This document shows positions 56,790 through 64,000 of a stretch of 64,000 nt of DNA, piece after piece. Positions within the stretch are counted from its first letter, which is position 1; each line of letters opens with the position of its first letter. Position numbers and translations under genes: made by a program. The notes beneath the pieces are model-generated. The model saw nothing but the letters and a program-made list of their open reading frames with translations, was not told where the DNA came from and made no database searches. Source of the stretch: Streptomyces lucensis JCM 4490 (GTDB lineage Bacteria; Actinomycetota; Actinomycetes; Streptomycetales; Streptomycetaceae); the NCBI RefSeq assembly GCF_014650035.1, contig NZ_BMUE01000005.1:248001-312000 (forward strand). The letters run 5' to 3'.

Positions 56790-57497
56790 GTGCTCATTGC
56801 CGGGTTCCCCGCCGGGGCCTGGGGGACGAACTGCTATCTCGTCGCCCCCGCCGCCGGTGAGGAGTGCGTGATCATCGACCCGGGCCACCAGGCCGCCGAA
56901 GGAGTCGAGGAAGCGCTCAGGAAGCATCGGCTCAAGCCCGTCGCCGTCGTCCTCACCCACGGCCACATCGACCACGTGGCCTCGGTCGTCCCCGTGTGCG
57001 GCGCCCACGACGTGCCCGCCTGGATCCACCCCGAGGACCGGTACATGCTGAGCGACCCCGAGAAGGCGCTCGGCCGGTCCTTCGGCATGCCGCTGATGGG
57101 CGAGCTGACCGTGGGGGAGCCGGACGACGTCAAGGAGCTGACCGACGGCGCCACGCTGGAGCTGGCCGGGCTCACGTTCTCCGTCGCGCACGCGCCGGGC
57201 CATACCAGGGGGTCGGTGACCTTCCGGATGCCCGAGACCACCGACATCCCGTCGGTGTTCTTCTCCGGGGATCTGCTGTTCGCCGGCTCCATCGGACGCA
57301 CCGACCTGCCGGGCGGATCCATGGAGGACATGCTCGAGTCGCTGGCCCGCGTGTGCCTGCCGCTCGGCGACTCCACCGTGGTGCTGTCCGGCCACGGCCC
57401 CCAGACGACCATCGGCCAGGAGCGCGCCACCAACCCCTACCTGCGGGACGTGGCCGCCGGCCAGGGAGCCGCCGAGGCTCCCCGACGAGGAATGTGA
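56790..57497 (+). CDS. Metallo-beta-lactamase-fold hydrolase (glyoxalase II-like)
   Basis: A 235-aa zinc hydrolase with [16 protein letters not shown] (H-x-H-x-D-H), [31 protein letters not shown] and [12 protein letters not shown]. The features match the hydroxyacylglutathione-hydrolase-like group, though actinomycetes use mycothiol, so the substrate is unclear. AAGGA precedes the GTG. hisS starts 15 nt downstream, the conserved arrangement in actinobacteria. Confidence 0.92.
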   Translation: MLIAGFPAGAWGTNCYLVAPAAGEECVIIDPGHQAAEGVEEALRKHRLKPVAVVLTHGHIDHVASVVPVCGAHDVPAWIHPEDRYMLSDPEKALGRSFGMPLMGELTVGEPDDVKELTDGATLELAGLTFSVAHAPGHTRGSVTFRMPETTDIPSVFFSGDLLFAGSIGRTDLPGGSMEDMLESLARVCLPLGDSTVVLSGHGPQTTIGQERATNPYLRDVAAGQGAAEAPRRGM

Positions 57498-57511
57498 CGA
57501 GAGAGCTTTCC

Positions 57512-58774
57512 GTGAGCACCTTCAAGGCACCCAAGGGCACCTACGACCTGATCCCCCCGGACTCGGCCAAGTACCTCGCGGTGCGCGAGGCCATCGCCGC
57601 CCCGCTGCGCAACTCCGGCTACGGCTACATCGAGACCCCCGGCTTCGAGAACGTCGAGCTGTTCGCCCGCGGTGTCGGTGAGTCCACCGACATCGTGACC
57701 AAGGAGATGTACGCCTTCGAGACCAAGGGCGGCGACATGCTGGCCCTGCGCCCCGAGGGCACCGCGTCCGTGCTGCGCGCGGCGCTGGAGGCCAACCTGC
57801 ACAAGGCGGGCAACCTCCCGGTCAAGCTCTGGTACTCCGGCTCCTACTACCGCTACGAGCGTCCCCAGAAGGGCCGTTACCGCCACTTCTCCCAGGTCGG
57901 CGCCGAGGCGATCGGCGCGGAGGACCCGGCGCTGGACGCCGAGCTGATCATCCTGGCCGACCAGGCGTACCGCTCGCTGGGCCTCAGTGACTTCCGCATC
58001 CTGCTGAACAGCCTGGGCGACAAGGAGTGCCGGCCGGTGTACCGGGCCGCGCTGCAGGACTTCCTGCGCGGCCTCGACCTCGACGAGGACACGTTCCGCC
58101 GGGCGGAGATCAACCCGCTGCGCGTCCTCGACGACAAGCGCGAGTCGGTGCAGAAGCAGCTGACGGGCGCCCCGCTGCTGCGGGACTACCTGTGCGACGC
58201 CTGCAAGACGTACCACGAGGAGGTCCGCGAACTGATCACCGCGGCCGGCGTCGCCTTCGAGGACGACGCCAAGCTGGTGCGCGGCCTGGACTACTACACC
58301 CGCACCACCTTCGAGTTCGTGCACGACGGCCTGGGCTCCCAGTCCGCGGTGGGCGGCGGCGGCCGTTACGACGGCCTCTCCGAGATGATCGGCGGCCCCG
58401 CGCTGCCGTCGGTCGGCTGGGCCCTCGGCGTCGACCGCACGGTGCTGGCCCTGGAGGCCGAGGGGATCGAGCTGAACATCCCCGCCTCGACCAGCGTCTT
58501 CGCCGTCCCGCTCGGCGAGGAGGCCCGCCGCGTGCTGTTCGCCAAGGTCACCGAGCTGCGCAAGGTCGGCATCGCCGCGGACTTCTCCTACGGCGCCAAG
58601 GGCCTGAAGGGCGCCATGAAGAACGCCAACCGCAGCGGCGCCCGCTACACGGTGGTGGCCGGTGAGCGGGACCTCGCCGAGGGCGTGGTCCAGCTCAAGG
58701 ACATGGACTCCGGTGAGCAGACGGCGATCGGCGTGAACGAGATCGTGGCGGAGCTGGAGTCCCGGCTCGGCTGA
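57512..58774 (+). CDS. hisS: Histidyl-tRNA synthetase
   Basis: A 420-aa class II synthetase. Motif 1 region is [18 protein letters not shown], motif 2 is [25 protein letters not shown], the histidine motifs are [14 protein letters not shown] and [15 protein letters not shown], and the C-terminal anticodon-binding domain follows. The GTG is preceded by GAGAG. A 16-bp hairpin follows the gene. Confidence 0.97.
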   Translation: MSTFKAPKGTYDLIPPDSAKYLAVREAIAAPLRNSGYGYIETPGFENVELFARGVGESTDIVTKEMYAFETKGGDMLALRPEGTASVLRAALEANLHKAGNLPVKLWYSGSYYRYERPQKGRYRHFSQVGAEAIGAEDPALDAELIILADQAYRSLGLSDFRILLNSLGDKECRPVYRAALQDFLRGLDLDEDTFRRAEINPLRVLDDKRESVQKQLTGAPLLRDYLCDACKTYHEEVRELITAAGVAFEDDAKLVRGLDYYTRTTFEFVHDGLGSQSAVGGGGRYDGLSEMIGGPALPSVGWALGVDRTVLALEAEGIELNIPASTSVFAVPLGEEARRVLFAKVTELRKVGIAADFSYGAKGLKGAMKNANRSGARYTVVAGERDLAEGVVQLKDMDSGEQTAIGVNEIVAELESRLG

Positions 58775-58785
58775 CCGGCCGCGCG

Positions 58786-58829
58786 CGAGGGCGCCGGACG
58801 CTCCTTCTGGGGGGCGTCCGGCGCCCTCG
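58786..58829 (+). terminator. Terminator of hisS
   Basis: CGAGGGCGCCGGACGC at 58786-58801 pairs perfectly with 58814-58829, loop of 12 nt. Confidence 0.85.
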
Positions 58830-58844
58830 TGCCGTCCGGCTGTG

Positions 58845-58868
58845 CGACTGTCCGACTGTCCGACTGTC
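58845..58868 (+). repeat. Three perfect tandem octamers
   Basis: CGACTGTC is repeated three times without a mismatch in the gap between hisS and the VKOR gene. Confidence 0.85.
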
Positions 58869-58996
58869 CGGAACCGAACGGACACCACTCGTCGTACGTA
58901 CTTCCTTATGCGGCGTGAACGGTGCGCACACGGACGGGTGCGGCACAATGAGCCGTGCCCGAAGAAGGTCCGACCTCAAGTGACGGAATCGGCGTG

Positions 58997-59653
58997 ATGA
59001 GCAAGACGACAGTCCAGGACGTCTCCACGGAACCCGGTCCCGAGCGTGCCGCCGACGCCCCCCGCACGGTGGGCGGCAGCCGTGCCTTCGCCCTGCTGCT
59101 GGTGATCACCGGCGCGGCCGGACTGCTGGCCGCCTGGGTCATCACGATCGACAAGTTCAAGATCCTCGAGGCGAAGGTCGCGGGCACGACCTTCACCCCG
59201 GGCTGCAGCCTCAACCCGGTCGTCTCCTGCGGCAGCGTCATGGAGAGCAAGCAGGCCGCCGCGTTCGGTTTTCCGAACCCGATGCTCGGCCTGGTCTGCT
59301 ACGGCATCGTCATCTGCGTCGGCATGAGCCTGCTCGCCCGCGCCCGCTTCCCGCGGTGGTACTGGCTGACCTTCAACTTCGGCACGCTCTTCGGCGTCGT
59401 CTTCTGCGCCTGGCTGCAGTTCCAGTCCCTGTACCGGATCAACGCGCTGTGCCTGTGGTGCTCGCTGGCCTGGGTCGCCACGATCGTCATGTTCTGGTAC
59501 GTCACCTCGTTCAACGTCCGCAACGGCTTCCTGCCGGCCCCGCGCCCGCTCAAGACCTTCTTCGGTGAGTTCACCTGGGTGCTGCCGGTCCTGCACGTGG
59601 GCATCATCGGCATGCTGGTGCTGACCCGCTGGTGGGACTTCTGGACCAGCTGA
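58997..59653 (+). CDS. Vitamin K epoxide reductase (VKOR)-family protein
   Basis: A 218-aa membrane oxidoreductase with about five helices. The catalytic CLWC is in RINALCLWCSLAWV, and the loop pair is in GCSLNPVVSCGSVM. It re-oxidises partner thiol proteins during extracytoplasmic disulfide formation, passing electrons to quinone. I use the ATG at 58997; an in-frame GTG at 58955, with CACAAT just before it, would add 14 residues. No fused thioredoxin domain is present. Confidence 0.9.
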   Translation: MSKTTVQDVSTEPGPERAADAPRTVGGSRAFALLLVITGAAGLLAAWVITIDKFKILEAKVAGTTFTPGCSLNPVVSCGSVMESKQAAAFGFPNPMLGLVCYGIVICVGMSLLARARFPRWYWLTFNFGTLFGVVFCAWLQFQSLYRINALCLWCSLAWVATIVMFWYVTSFNVRNGFLPAPRPLKTFFGEFTWVLPVLHVGIIGMLVLTRWWDFWTS

Positions 59654-59661
59654 CAGGGACC

Positions 59662-59693
59662 GGCCGGTCCGCACCGGCCGGCCCGGACCGGCC
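59662..59693 (+). terminator. Hairpin between VKOR and rarA
   Basis: GGCCGGTCCG at 59662-59671 pairs perfectly with 59684-59693, loop of 12 nt. Confidence 0.65.
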
Positions 59694-59736
59694 GACGGCC
59701 CAGCAAGGGCCCGGCCGGACTGTCGGTGCCGTGTTC

Positions 59737-59742
59737 TAGGGT
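59737..59742 (+). promoter_or_regulatory. rarA: -10 of leaderless rarA
   Basis: TAGGGT ends 6 nt before the GTG start and there is no separate ribosome site, suggesting a leaderless mRNA. Confidence 0.5.
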
Positions 59743-59748
59743 TTCAGG

Positions 59749-61104
59749 GTGGAACCCGACCTCTTCACCGCCGCAGCAGAAGAACGCCAGGAGAAGGACC
59801 CGGCGGCCAGTCCCCTGGCGGTGCGCATGCGCCCGCGCACACTGGACGAGGTCGTGGGCCAGCAGCACCTGCTCACACCCGGGTCCCCGCTGCGCAGGCT
59901 GGTCGGCGAGGCCGGCGGCGGCCCCGCCGGACCCTCCTCGGTGATCCTCTGGGGCCCGCCCGGCACCGGCAAGACCACCCTCGCCTACGTCGTCTCCAAG
60001 GCCACCGACAAGCGGTTCGTGGAGCTGTCCGCCATCACCGCGGGCGTCAAGGAGGTCCGCGCGGTCATCGACGGCGCCCGCCGCGCCACCGGCGGGTTCG
60101 GCAAGGAGACCGTCCTCTTCCTGGACGAGATCCACCGCTTCAGCAAGGCCCAGCAGGACTCCCTCCTGCCGGCCGTCGAGAACCGCTGGGTGACCCTGAT
60201 CGCGGCCACCACCGAGAACCCGTACTTCTCGGTCATCTCCCCACTGCTGTCCCGCTCCCTGCTGCTCACCCTCGAACCGCTCACCGACGACGACGTCCGC
60301 GGCCTGCTGCGGCGCGCGCTGGCCGACGAACGCGGCCTGAAGGGCGCCGTCGGCCTCCCCGAGGACACCGAGGCGCACCTGCTGCGGATCGCCGGCGGTG
60401 ACGCCCGCCGCGCCCTGACCGCGCTGGAGGCGGCCGCGGGCGCCGCCCTGGACCAGGGCGAGAGCGAGATCGGCCTGCGGACGCTGGAGCAGACCGTCGA
60501 CCGCGCCGCGGTGAAGTACGACCGCGACGGCGACCAGCACTACGACGTCGCCAGCGCTCTCATCAAGTCCATCCGCGGCTCCGACGTCGACGCCGCCCTG
60601 CACTACCTGGCCCGCATGATCGAGGCCGGGGAGGACCCCCGCTTCATCGCCCGCCGCCTGATGATCTCCGCGAGCGAGGACATCGGCCTCGCCGACCCGA
60701 ACGCCCTGCCGATCGCGGTCGCCGCCGCCCAGGCCGTCGCCATGATCGGCTTCCCGGAGGCCGCCCTCACCCTCAGCCACGCCACGATCGCGCTGGCCCT
60801 CGCCCCCAAGTCCAACTCCGCGACCACGGCGATCGGCGCCGCGCTGCAGGACGTGCGGGCGGGCCTGGCCGGCCCGGTCCCGCCGCACCTGCGCGACGGC
60901 CACTACAAGGGCGCCGCCAAGCTGGGCCACGCGCAGGGCTACGTGTACCCGCACGACCTGCCCGAGGGCATCGCCCCGCAGCAGTACGCCCCGGACGCCC
61001 TCAAGGACCGCGACTACTACACGCCGACCCGGCACGGCGCCGAGGCCCGCTACGCCGACGCGGTCGAATGGACCAGGAGACACCTCGGTCGCAAGCGGCC
61101 CTGA
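59749..61104 (+). CDS. rarA: Replication-associated recombination protein A (RarA/MgsA)
   Basis: A 451-aa AAA+ ATPase acting at stalled forks. Walker A is [16 protein letters not shown], Walker [12 protein letters not shown], and a MgsA-type C-terminal region contains [22 protein letters not shown] and [12 protein letters not shown]. The N-terminal [17 protein letters not shown] is typical. Located between VKOR and rpsD. Confidence 0.94.
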   Translation: MEPDLFTAAAEERQEKDPAASPLAVRMRPRTLDEVVGQQHLLTPGSPLRRLVGEAGGGPAGPSSVILWGPPGTGKTTLAYVVSKATDKRFVELSAITAGVKEVRAVIDGARRATGGFGKETVLFLDEIHRFSKAQQDSLLPAVENRWVTLIAATTENPYFSVISPLLSRSLLLTLEPLTDDDVRGLLRRALADERGLKGAVGLPEDTEAHLLRIAGGDARRALTALEAAAGAALDQGESEIGLRTLEQTVDRAAVKYDRDGDQHYDVASALIKSIRGSDVDAALHYLARMIEAGEDPRFIARRLMISASEDIGLADPNALPIAVAAAQAVAMIGFPEAALTLSHATIALALAPKSNSATTAIGAALQDVRAGLAGPVPPHLRDGHYKGAAKLGHAQGYVYPHDLPEGIAPQQYAPDALKDRDYYTPTRHGAEARYADAVEWTRRHLGRKRP

Positions 61105-61405
61105 GCACCCTGTAGCATTCCTGGCAGTGCTGCGTCCCGTGTCCGGCTTCGGCCGGCGCCTCAGGCGGGACATCCAGCCGGATCTTTCGATCCAGGAGCG
61201 TCGCGCACCGTCGTAGGTGTCGCGGGCAGCCCACCACCACCCGGAGCCCGGGACCGGTCGGTGGGCCGTTCGTGTGCTGCATGTATGTGCCCAGATCAGG
61301 GGGAGCGGCTGCCCGACACGTCCCACGCGGACCTGTCGGGAATTCCCCGGCTGCGGATGCGACCTCCCGTAACCCTGAGGCAGCCGAAAAGGAAAAGGAA
61401 AAGAA
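61105..61405 (+). promoter_or_regulatory. rpsD: Long rpsD leader, possible autoregulatory RNA
   Basis: About 300 nt without a gene. TAGCAT near 61113 is a -10-like hexamer. Possible stems include CCGGC-TTC-GGCCGG near 61142, GGATC-TTTC-GATCC near 61180, and CCCGACA/TGTCGGG at 61312-61340. S4 binds its own leader in other bacteria, so this could be regulatory, but no conserved fold was recognised. Confidence 0.4.
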
Positions 61406-62020
61406 GTGGCGAACCAGTCCCGCCCCAAGGTCAAGAAGTCGCGTGCCCTCGGCATCGCGCTGACCCCGAAGGCCGTCAAGTACTTCGAGGCCCGCCCCTA
61501 CCCGCCGGGCGAGCACGGCCGCGGCCGCAAGCAGAACTCGGACTACAAGGTCCGTCTGCTGGAGAAGCAGCGTCTGCGCGCGCAGTACGACGTGTCCGAG
61601 CGCCAGCTCGTCCGCGCCTACGAGCGTGCCTCCAAGGTCCAGGGCAAGACCGGTGAGGCCCTGATCATCGAGCTCGAGCGCCGTCTCGACGCGCTGGTCC
61701 TGCGTTCGGGCATCGCCCGCACGATCTACCAGGCCCGCCAGATGGTCGTCCACGGCCACATCCAGGTCAACGGCCAGAAGGTCGACAAGCCGTCCTTCCG
61801 TGTCCGCCCGGACGACGTCGTGCAGGTCCGCGACCGCTCCAAGGACAAGACGCTCTTCACGATCGCCCGCGAGGGTGGCTTCGCCCCCGAGGGTGAGACC
61901 CCGCGCTACCTGCAGGTGAACCTCAAGGCCCTGGCGTTCCGCCTGGACCGTGAGCCGAACCGCAAGGAGATCCCGGTGATCTGCGACGAGCAGCTCGTCG
62001 TCGAGTACTACGCCCGCTGA
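61406..62020 (+). CDS. rpsD: 30S ribosomal protein S4
   Basis: A 204-aa S4 that nucleates 30S assembly. The sequence begins [20 protein letters not shown] and carries the S4 RNA-binding domain ([40 protein letters not shown]). The N-terminal zinc-binding Cys residues of the standard S4 are absent, so this is the zinc-free (C-) form. AAAAGGAAAAGGAAAAG directly precedes the GTG start, a strong purine-rich ribosome site. Confidence 0.96.
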   Translation: MANQSRPKVKKSRALGIALTPKAVKYFEARPYPPGEHGRGRKQNSDYKVRLLEKQRLRAQYDVSERQLVRAYERASKVQGKTGEALIIELERRLDALVLRSGIARTIYQARQMVVHGHIQVNGQKVDKPSFRVRPDDVVQVRDRSKDKTLFTIAREGGFAPEGETPRYLQVNLKALAFRLDREPNRKEIPVICDEQLVVEYYAR

Positions 62021-62039
62021 CCCCAGCCGGCGTACGTCC

Positions 62040-64000
62040 TCAGCCCGCCGTCCTGCCGCCCTCCGGGGCCGGCGAGGCGGCGGGTTCGCGTTTCCCGGCC
62101 CCCTCCCGGCCCCGTGCCCCGCGCGGAGCGGGCAGCGCGCCCAGCGGCCGTACGCCGTCGTGTCCCAGCGCCCGGGCCACGGCCGCGTCCCGGTCCAGCC
62201 GTGACCCCTCGCGCACGCACTCCTCGTACCGCGTGTCACCGAGCGCCCGCCGCGCGGCGGCCTCGCACACCTCGTGCGGGGCGTTGTAGTGGGCCGAGCC
62301 GAACAGCGGCAGCCCCACCGACGGCCACAGCCGGCCCGCCGCCCCCTGCAGCACCGCCGCCTCGGCCGGGTCGCCCTGCGCCGCCGTCACCAGCGCGAGC
62401 AGCTCGATCGCCAGCACGCAGCCCAGCAGGTCGTCAAAGGCGTGCGCGTTGCCGAGGCAGTCCCCGAGCAGCTTCCGCGCCCGCGCCGGGGCCCCCTCCC
62501 GCCAGGCCGCGTACGCCAGCACGTAGAGCGCGTACGACCGCGCCCAGCGCTCCCCGTGGTCCTCGCAGATCCCCCGCACGTCCTCGCACAGCCGCACCGC
62601 GTCCGGCAGATCACCCTGGAACGCCCGTGTCATCGCCAGTTCCACCTGGCCCATCAAAACGTTGCTGTTGAGTTCGCCGATCTCGCGGTAGCGGTCCAGC
62701 GCCGACCGCAGCAGCGTCTCCGCACCGCTCATGTCGTCCGTGATCAGTGCCAGGCACCCGGCACGGTGCTCGGCGTACGCCGCCGCCGTCGCGTCCGCGC
62801 ACCGCTCCGCCTGCTCCCGGCACTCCCGCAGCGTGCGCAGCGCGGTCACGGTGTCGCCCTGCAGGATCGCCACGTGCCCGAGCACCCACAGCGCCTTGAG
62901 CCGGGACCGCTCGTACCCCGACTCCAGCTCCACGCTGCGCTCCAGCCAGCGCCGCCCCTCCGCCAGCCGCCCGCACCCGACCCAGCAGAACCACAGCGAT
63001 CCCGCCAGGTACTGGCCGAGGTGCACTCCCTCCGGCTCCGTCAGGCACAGCTCCAGCGCCGCCCGCAGATTCGCCAGCTCCGCTTCGACCCGGGCGGCCA
63101 CCTCCCGCTGCCGGGGCGAGAACCAGTCCAGTTCGCACCAGGTCGCCAGGCCCAGGTACCAGTCGCGGTGCCGCCGGCGCAACCGGTCCGCGTCGCCGGC
63201 CGCCTCCAGCCAGTCGGCGCCGTAGGCGCGCACGGTGTCCAGCATGCGGTAGCGGGGACCGGCCGGGGTCTCCTCGCGGGAGACGACCGACTGGGCGAGC
63301 AGCTCCGAGAGCACGTCCAGGACGTCCCGTGCGGCCAGCCCGTCCCCGCTGCACACGTACTCGGCCGCCTCCAGGTCGAAGGTCCGCGCGAACACCGACA
63401 GCCGCGCCCACAGCAGCCGTTCGGCCGGCGTGCACAGCTCGTGGCTCCAGCCGATGGCCGTGCGCAGCGTCTGGTGCCGGGGCAGGGCGTCCCGGCCGCC
63501 GCCGGTCAGCAGCCGGAACCGGTCGTCCAGGCGCCGCAGCAACTGGTCGGGGGACAGGGCCCGCAGCCGTCCCGCCGCCAGTTCCAGCGCCAGCGGAACG
63601 CCCTCCAGGCGACGGCACAGCTCCCGCACCTCGGGGGCCCCGGCCACCGGCAGCCCCTGCTCCGCGGCCCGGCGCGTGAACAGCTCCACCGCCTCGTCCT
63701 CGTCGAGCGGCGGCAGCGGGAACAGCCGTTCGCCGGCCAGCCCCAGCGGACGCCGGCCCACGGCCAGCACGCGCAGCTCCGGCAGCCGGCGTACCAGCTC
63801 CGCCGTCAGGCCGGCGCAGGTCTCCACCAGGTGCTCGAACCCGTCCAGCACCAGCAGGACCCGCCGGCCGGTGAGGTGTTCGAGCAGCATCTCGCGGGGC
63901 ATGCGGGAGGTGTGGTCGGTCAGCCCGAGCGCCTCCAGGACCGCGTACTCCACCAGCTGCGGATCGCGGACCGTCGCCAGCTCGACCCAGCCCCGGCCGG
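62040..64000 (-). CDS. STAND-type ATPase regulator, 5' end beyond the window
   Basis: At least 653 codons; the frame stays open to the last base, so the N-terminus is missing. Visible are Walker-B-like VLLVLDGFEHLVE, the sensor-type RVLAVGRRPLGLAGERLFPLPPL, and the ARC-type region EVRELCRRLEGVPLALELAAGRLRAL. A helical repeat (TPR-like) C-terminus follows (RTLRECREQAERCADATAAAYAEH). Relatives carry a LuxR or AfsR-type DNA-binding domain, possibly at the unseen N-terminus. There is none at the C-terminus, which ends in a Pro/Gly-rich tail. Confidence 0.82.
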   Translation of the reverse strand, partial: GRGWVELATVRDPQLVEYAVLEALGLTDHTSRMPREMLLEHLTGRRVLLVLDGFEHLVETCAGLTAELVRRLPELRVLAVGRRPLGLAGERLFPLPPLDEDEAVELFTRRAAEQGLPVAGAPEVRELCRRLEGVPLALELAAGRLRALSPDQLLRRLDDRFRLLTGGGRDALPRHQTLRTAIGWSHELCTPAERLLWARLSVFARTFDLEAAEYVCSGDGLAARDVLDVLSELLAQSVVSREETPAGPRYRMLDTVRAYGADWLEAAGDADRLRRRHRDWYLGLATWCELDWFSPRQREVAARVEAELANLRAALELCLTEPEGVHLGQYLAGSLWFCWVGCGRLAEGRRWLERSVELESGYERSRLKALWVLGHVAILQGDTVTALRTLRECREQAERCADATAAAYAEHRAGCLALITDDMSGAETLLRSALDRYREIGELNSNVLMGQVELAMTRAFQGDLPDAVRLCEDVRGICEDHGERWARSYALYVLAYAAWREGAPARARKLLGDCLGNAHAFDDLLGCVLAIELLALVTAAQGDPAEAAVLQGAAGRLWPSVGLPLFGSAHYNAPHEVCEAAARRALGDTRYEECVREGSRLDRDAAVARALGHDGVRPLGALPAPRGARGREGAGKREPAASPAPEGGRTAG

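Overview
The window is a very G+C-rich actinobacterial chromosome segment, almost certainly from a Streptomyces. The signs are GTG and TTG starts, strong third-position G/C, the sporulation gene ssgB, the order ruvC-ruvA-ruvB-yajC-secD-secF-apt-relA-hisS-rarA-rpsD, and the phosphatidylinositol mannoside cluster. From memory it is syntenic with the core region around relA (SCO1513) and ssgB (SCO1541) of S. coelicolor. I see no insertion sequence, prophage, CRISPR array or polyketide/peptide synthase cluster. This is mostly core genome with a few odd accessory details.

Layout. 1-3.9 kb: a Tat-exported glycerophosphodiesterase, a sigma-like protein, a GNAT enzyme, two small membrane proteins and a HAD phosphatase. 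4.0-7.1 kb: a methionine uptake operon (metN-metI-metQ) preceded by a short Cys/Met-rich leader peptide and a structured 257-nt leader. 7.2-15.3 kb: a RimJ/L-like acetyltransferase and a corrinoid/siroheme group (cobL/cbiET, a BluB-CobT fusion with a roughly 900-residue Ala/Pro-rich N-terminus, and a CysG-like bifunctional enzyme). 15.4-20.2 kb: a SpoU methyltransferase, a membrane Ser/Thr kinase, a 58-aa membrane peptide, an APH-like kinase and a zinc-ribbon protein. 20.2-20.7 kb: five tRNAs (three Val-GAC, Cys, Gly). 20.9-31 kb: pabB-pabC, a double-GNAT protein, a DsbA-like protein, small membrane proteins, a CGNR regulator, ssgB, two tRNA-Val(CAC) genes around an SRPBCC protein, an exonuclease, and a DUF4365 gene overlapping an unrecognised gene.

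31-45 kb: thrS, a potassium channel, then a HIT-domain gene with the PIM pathway genes (PI-phosphate synthase, acyltransferase, PimA) after two minus-strand genes (a large membrane protein and an EF-G-like protein), then pdxS-pdxT and a YebC regulator. 45-62 kb: the Holliday junction genes ruvCAB, the Sec accessory genes yajC-secD-secF, apt and relA (purine salvage and stringent response), a DUF349 protein, a cyclophilin, a metallo-hydrolase, hisS, a VKOR, rarA and rpsD. The window ends inside a STAND-type ATPase gene that continues past base 64000.

Most promising for follow-up: the Cys/Met leader peptide with a repeated RNA element before metNIQ; the giant low-complexity extension on BluB-CobT with a palindrome beside a promoter-like hexamer; the overlapping DUF4365 pair; the EF-G paralogue with a lost G4 motif; and a recurring leaderless-promoter pattern (TANNNT 6-8 nt before the start codon). 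All functional statements are from reading the sequence and family knowledge; no search was run.
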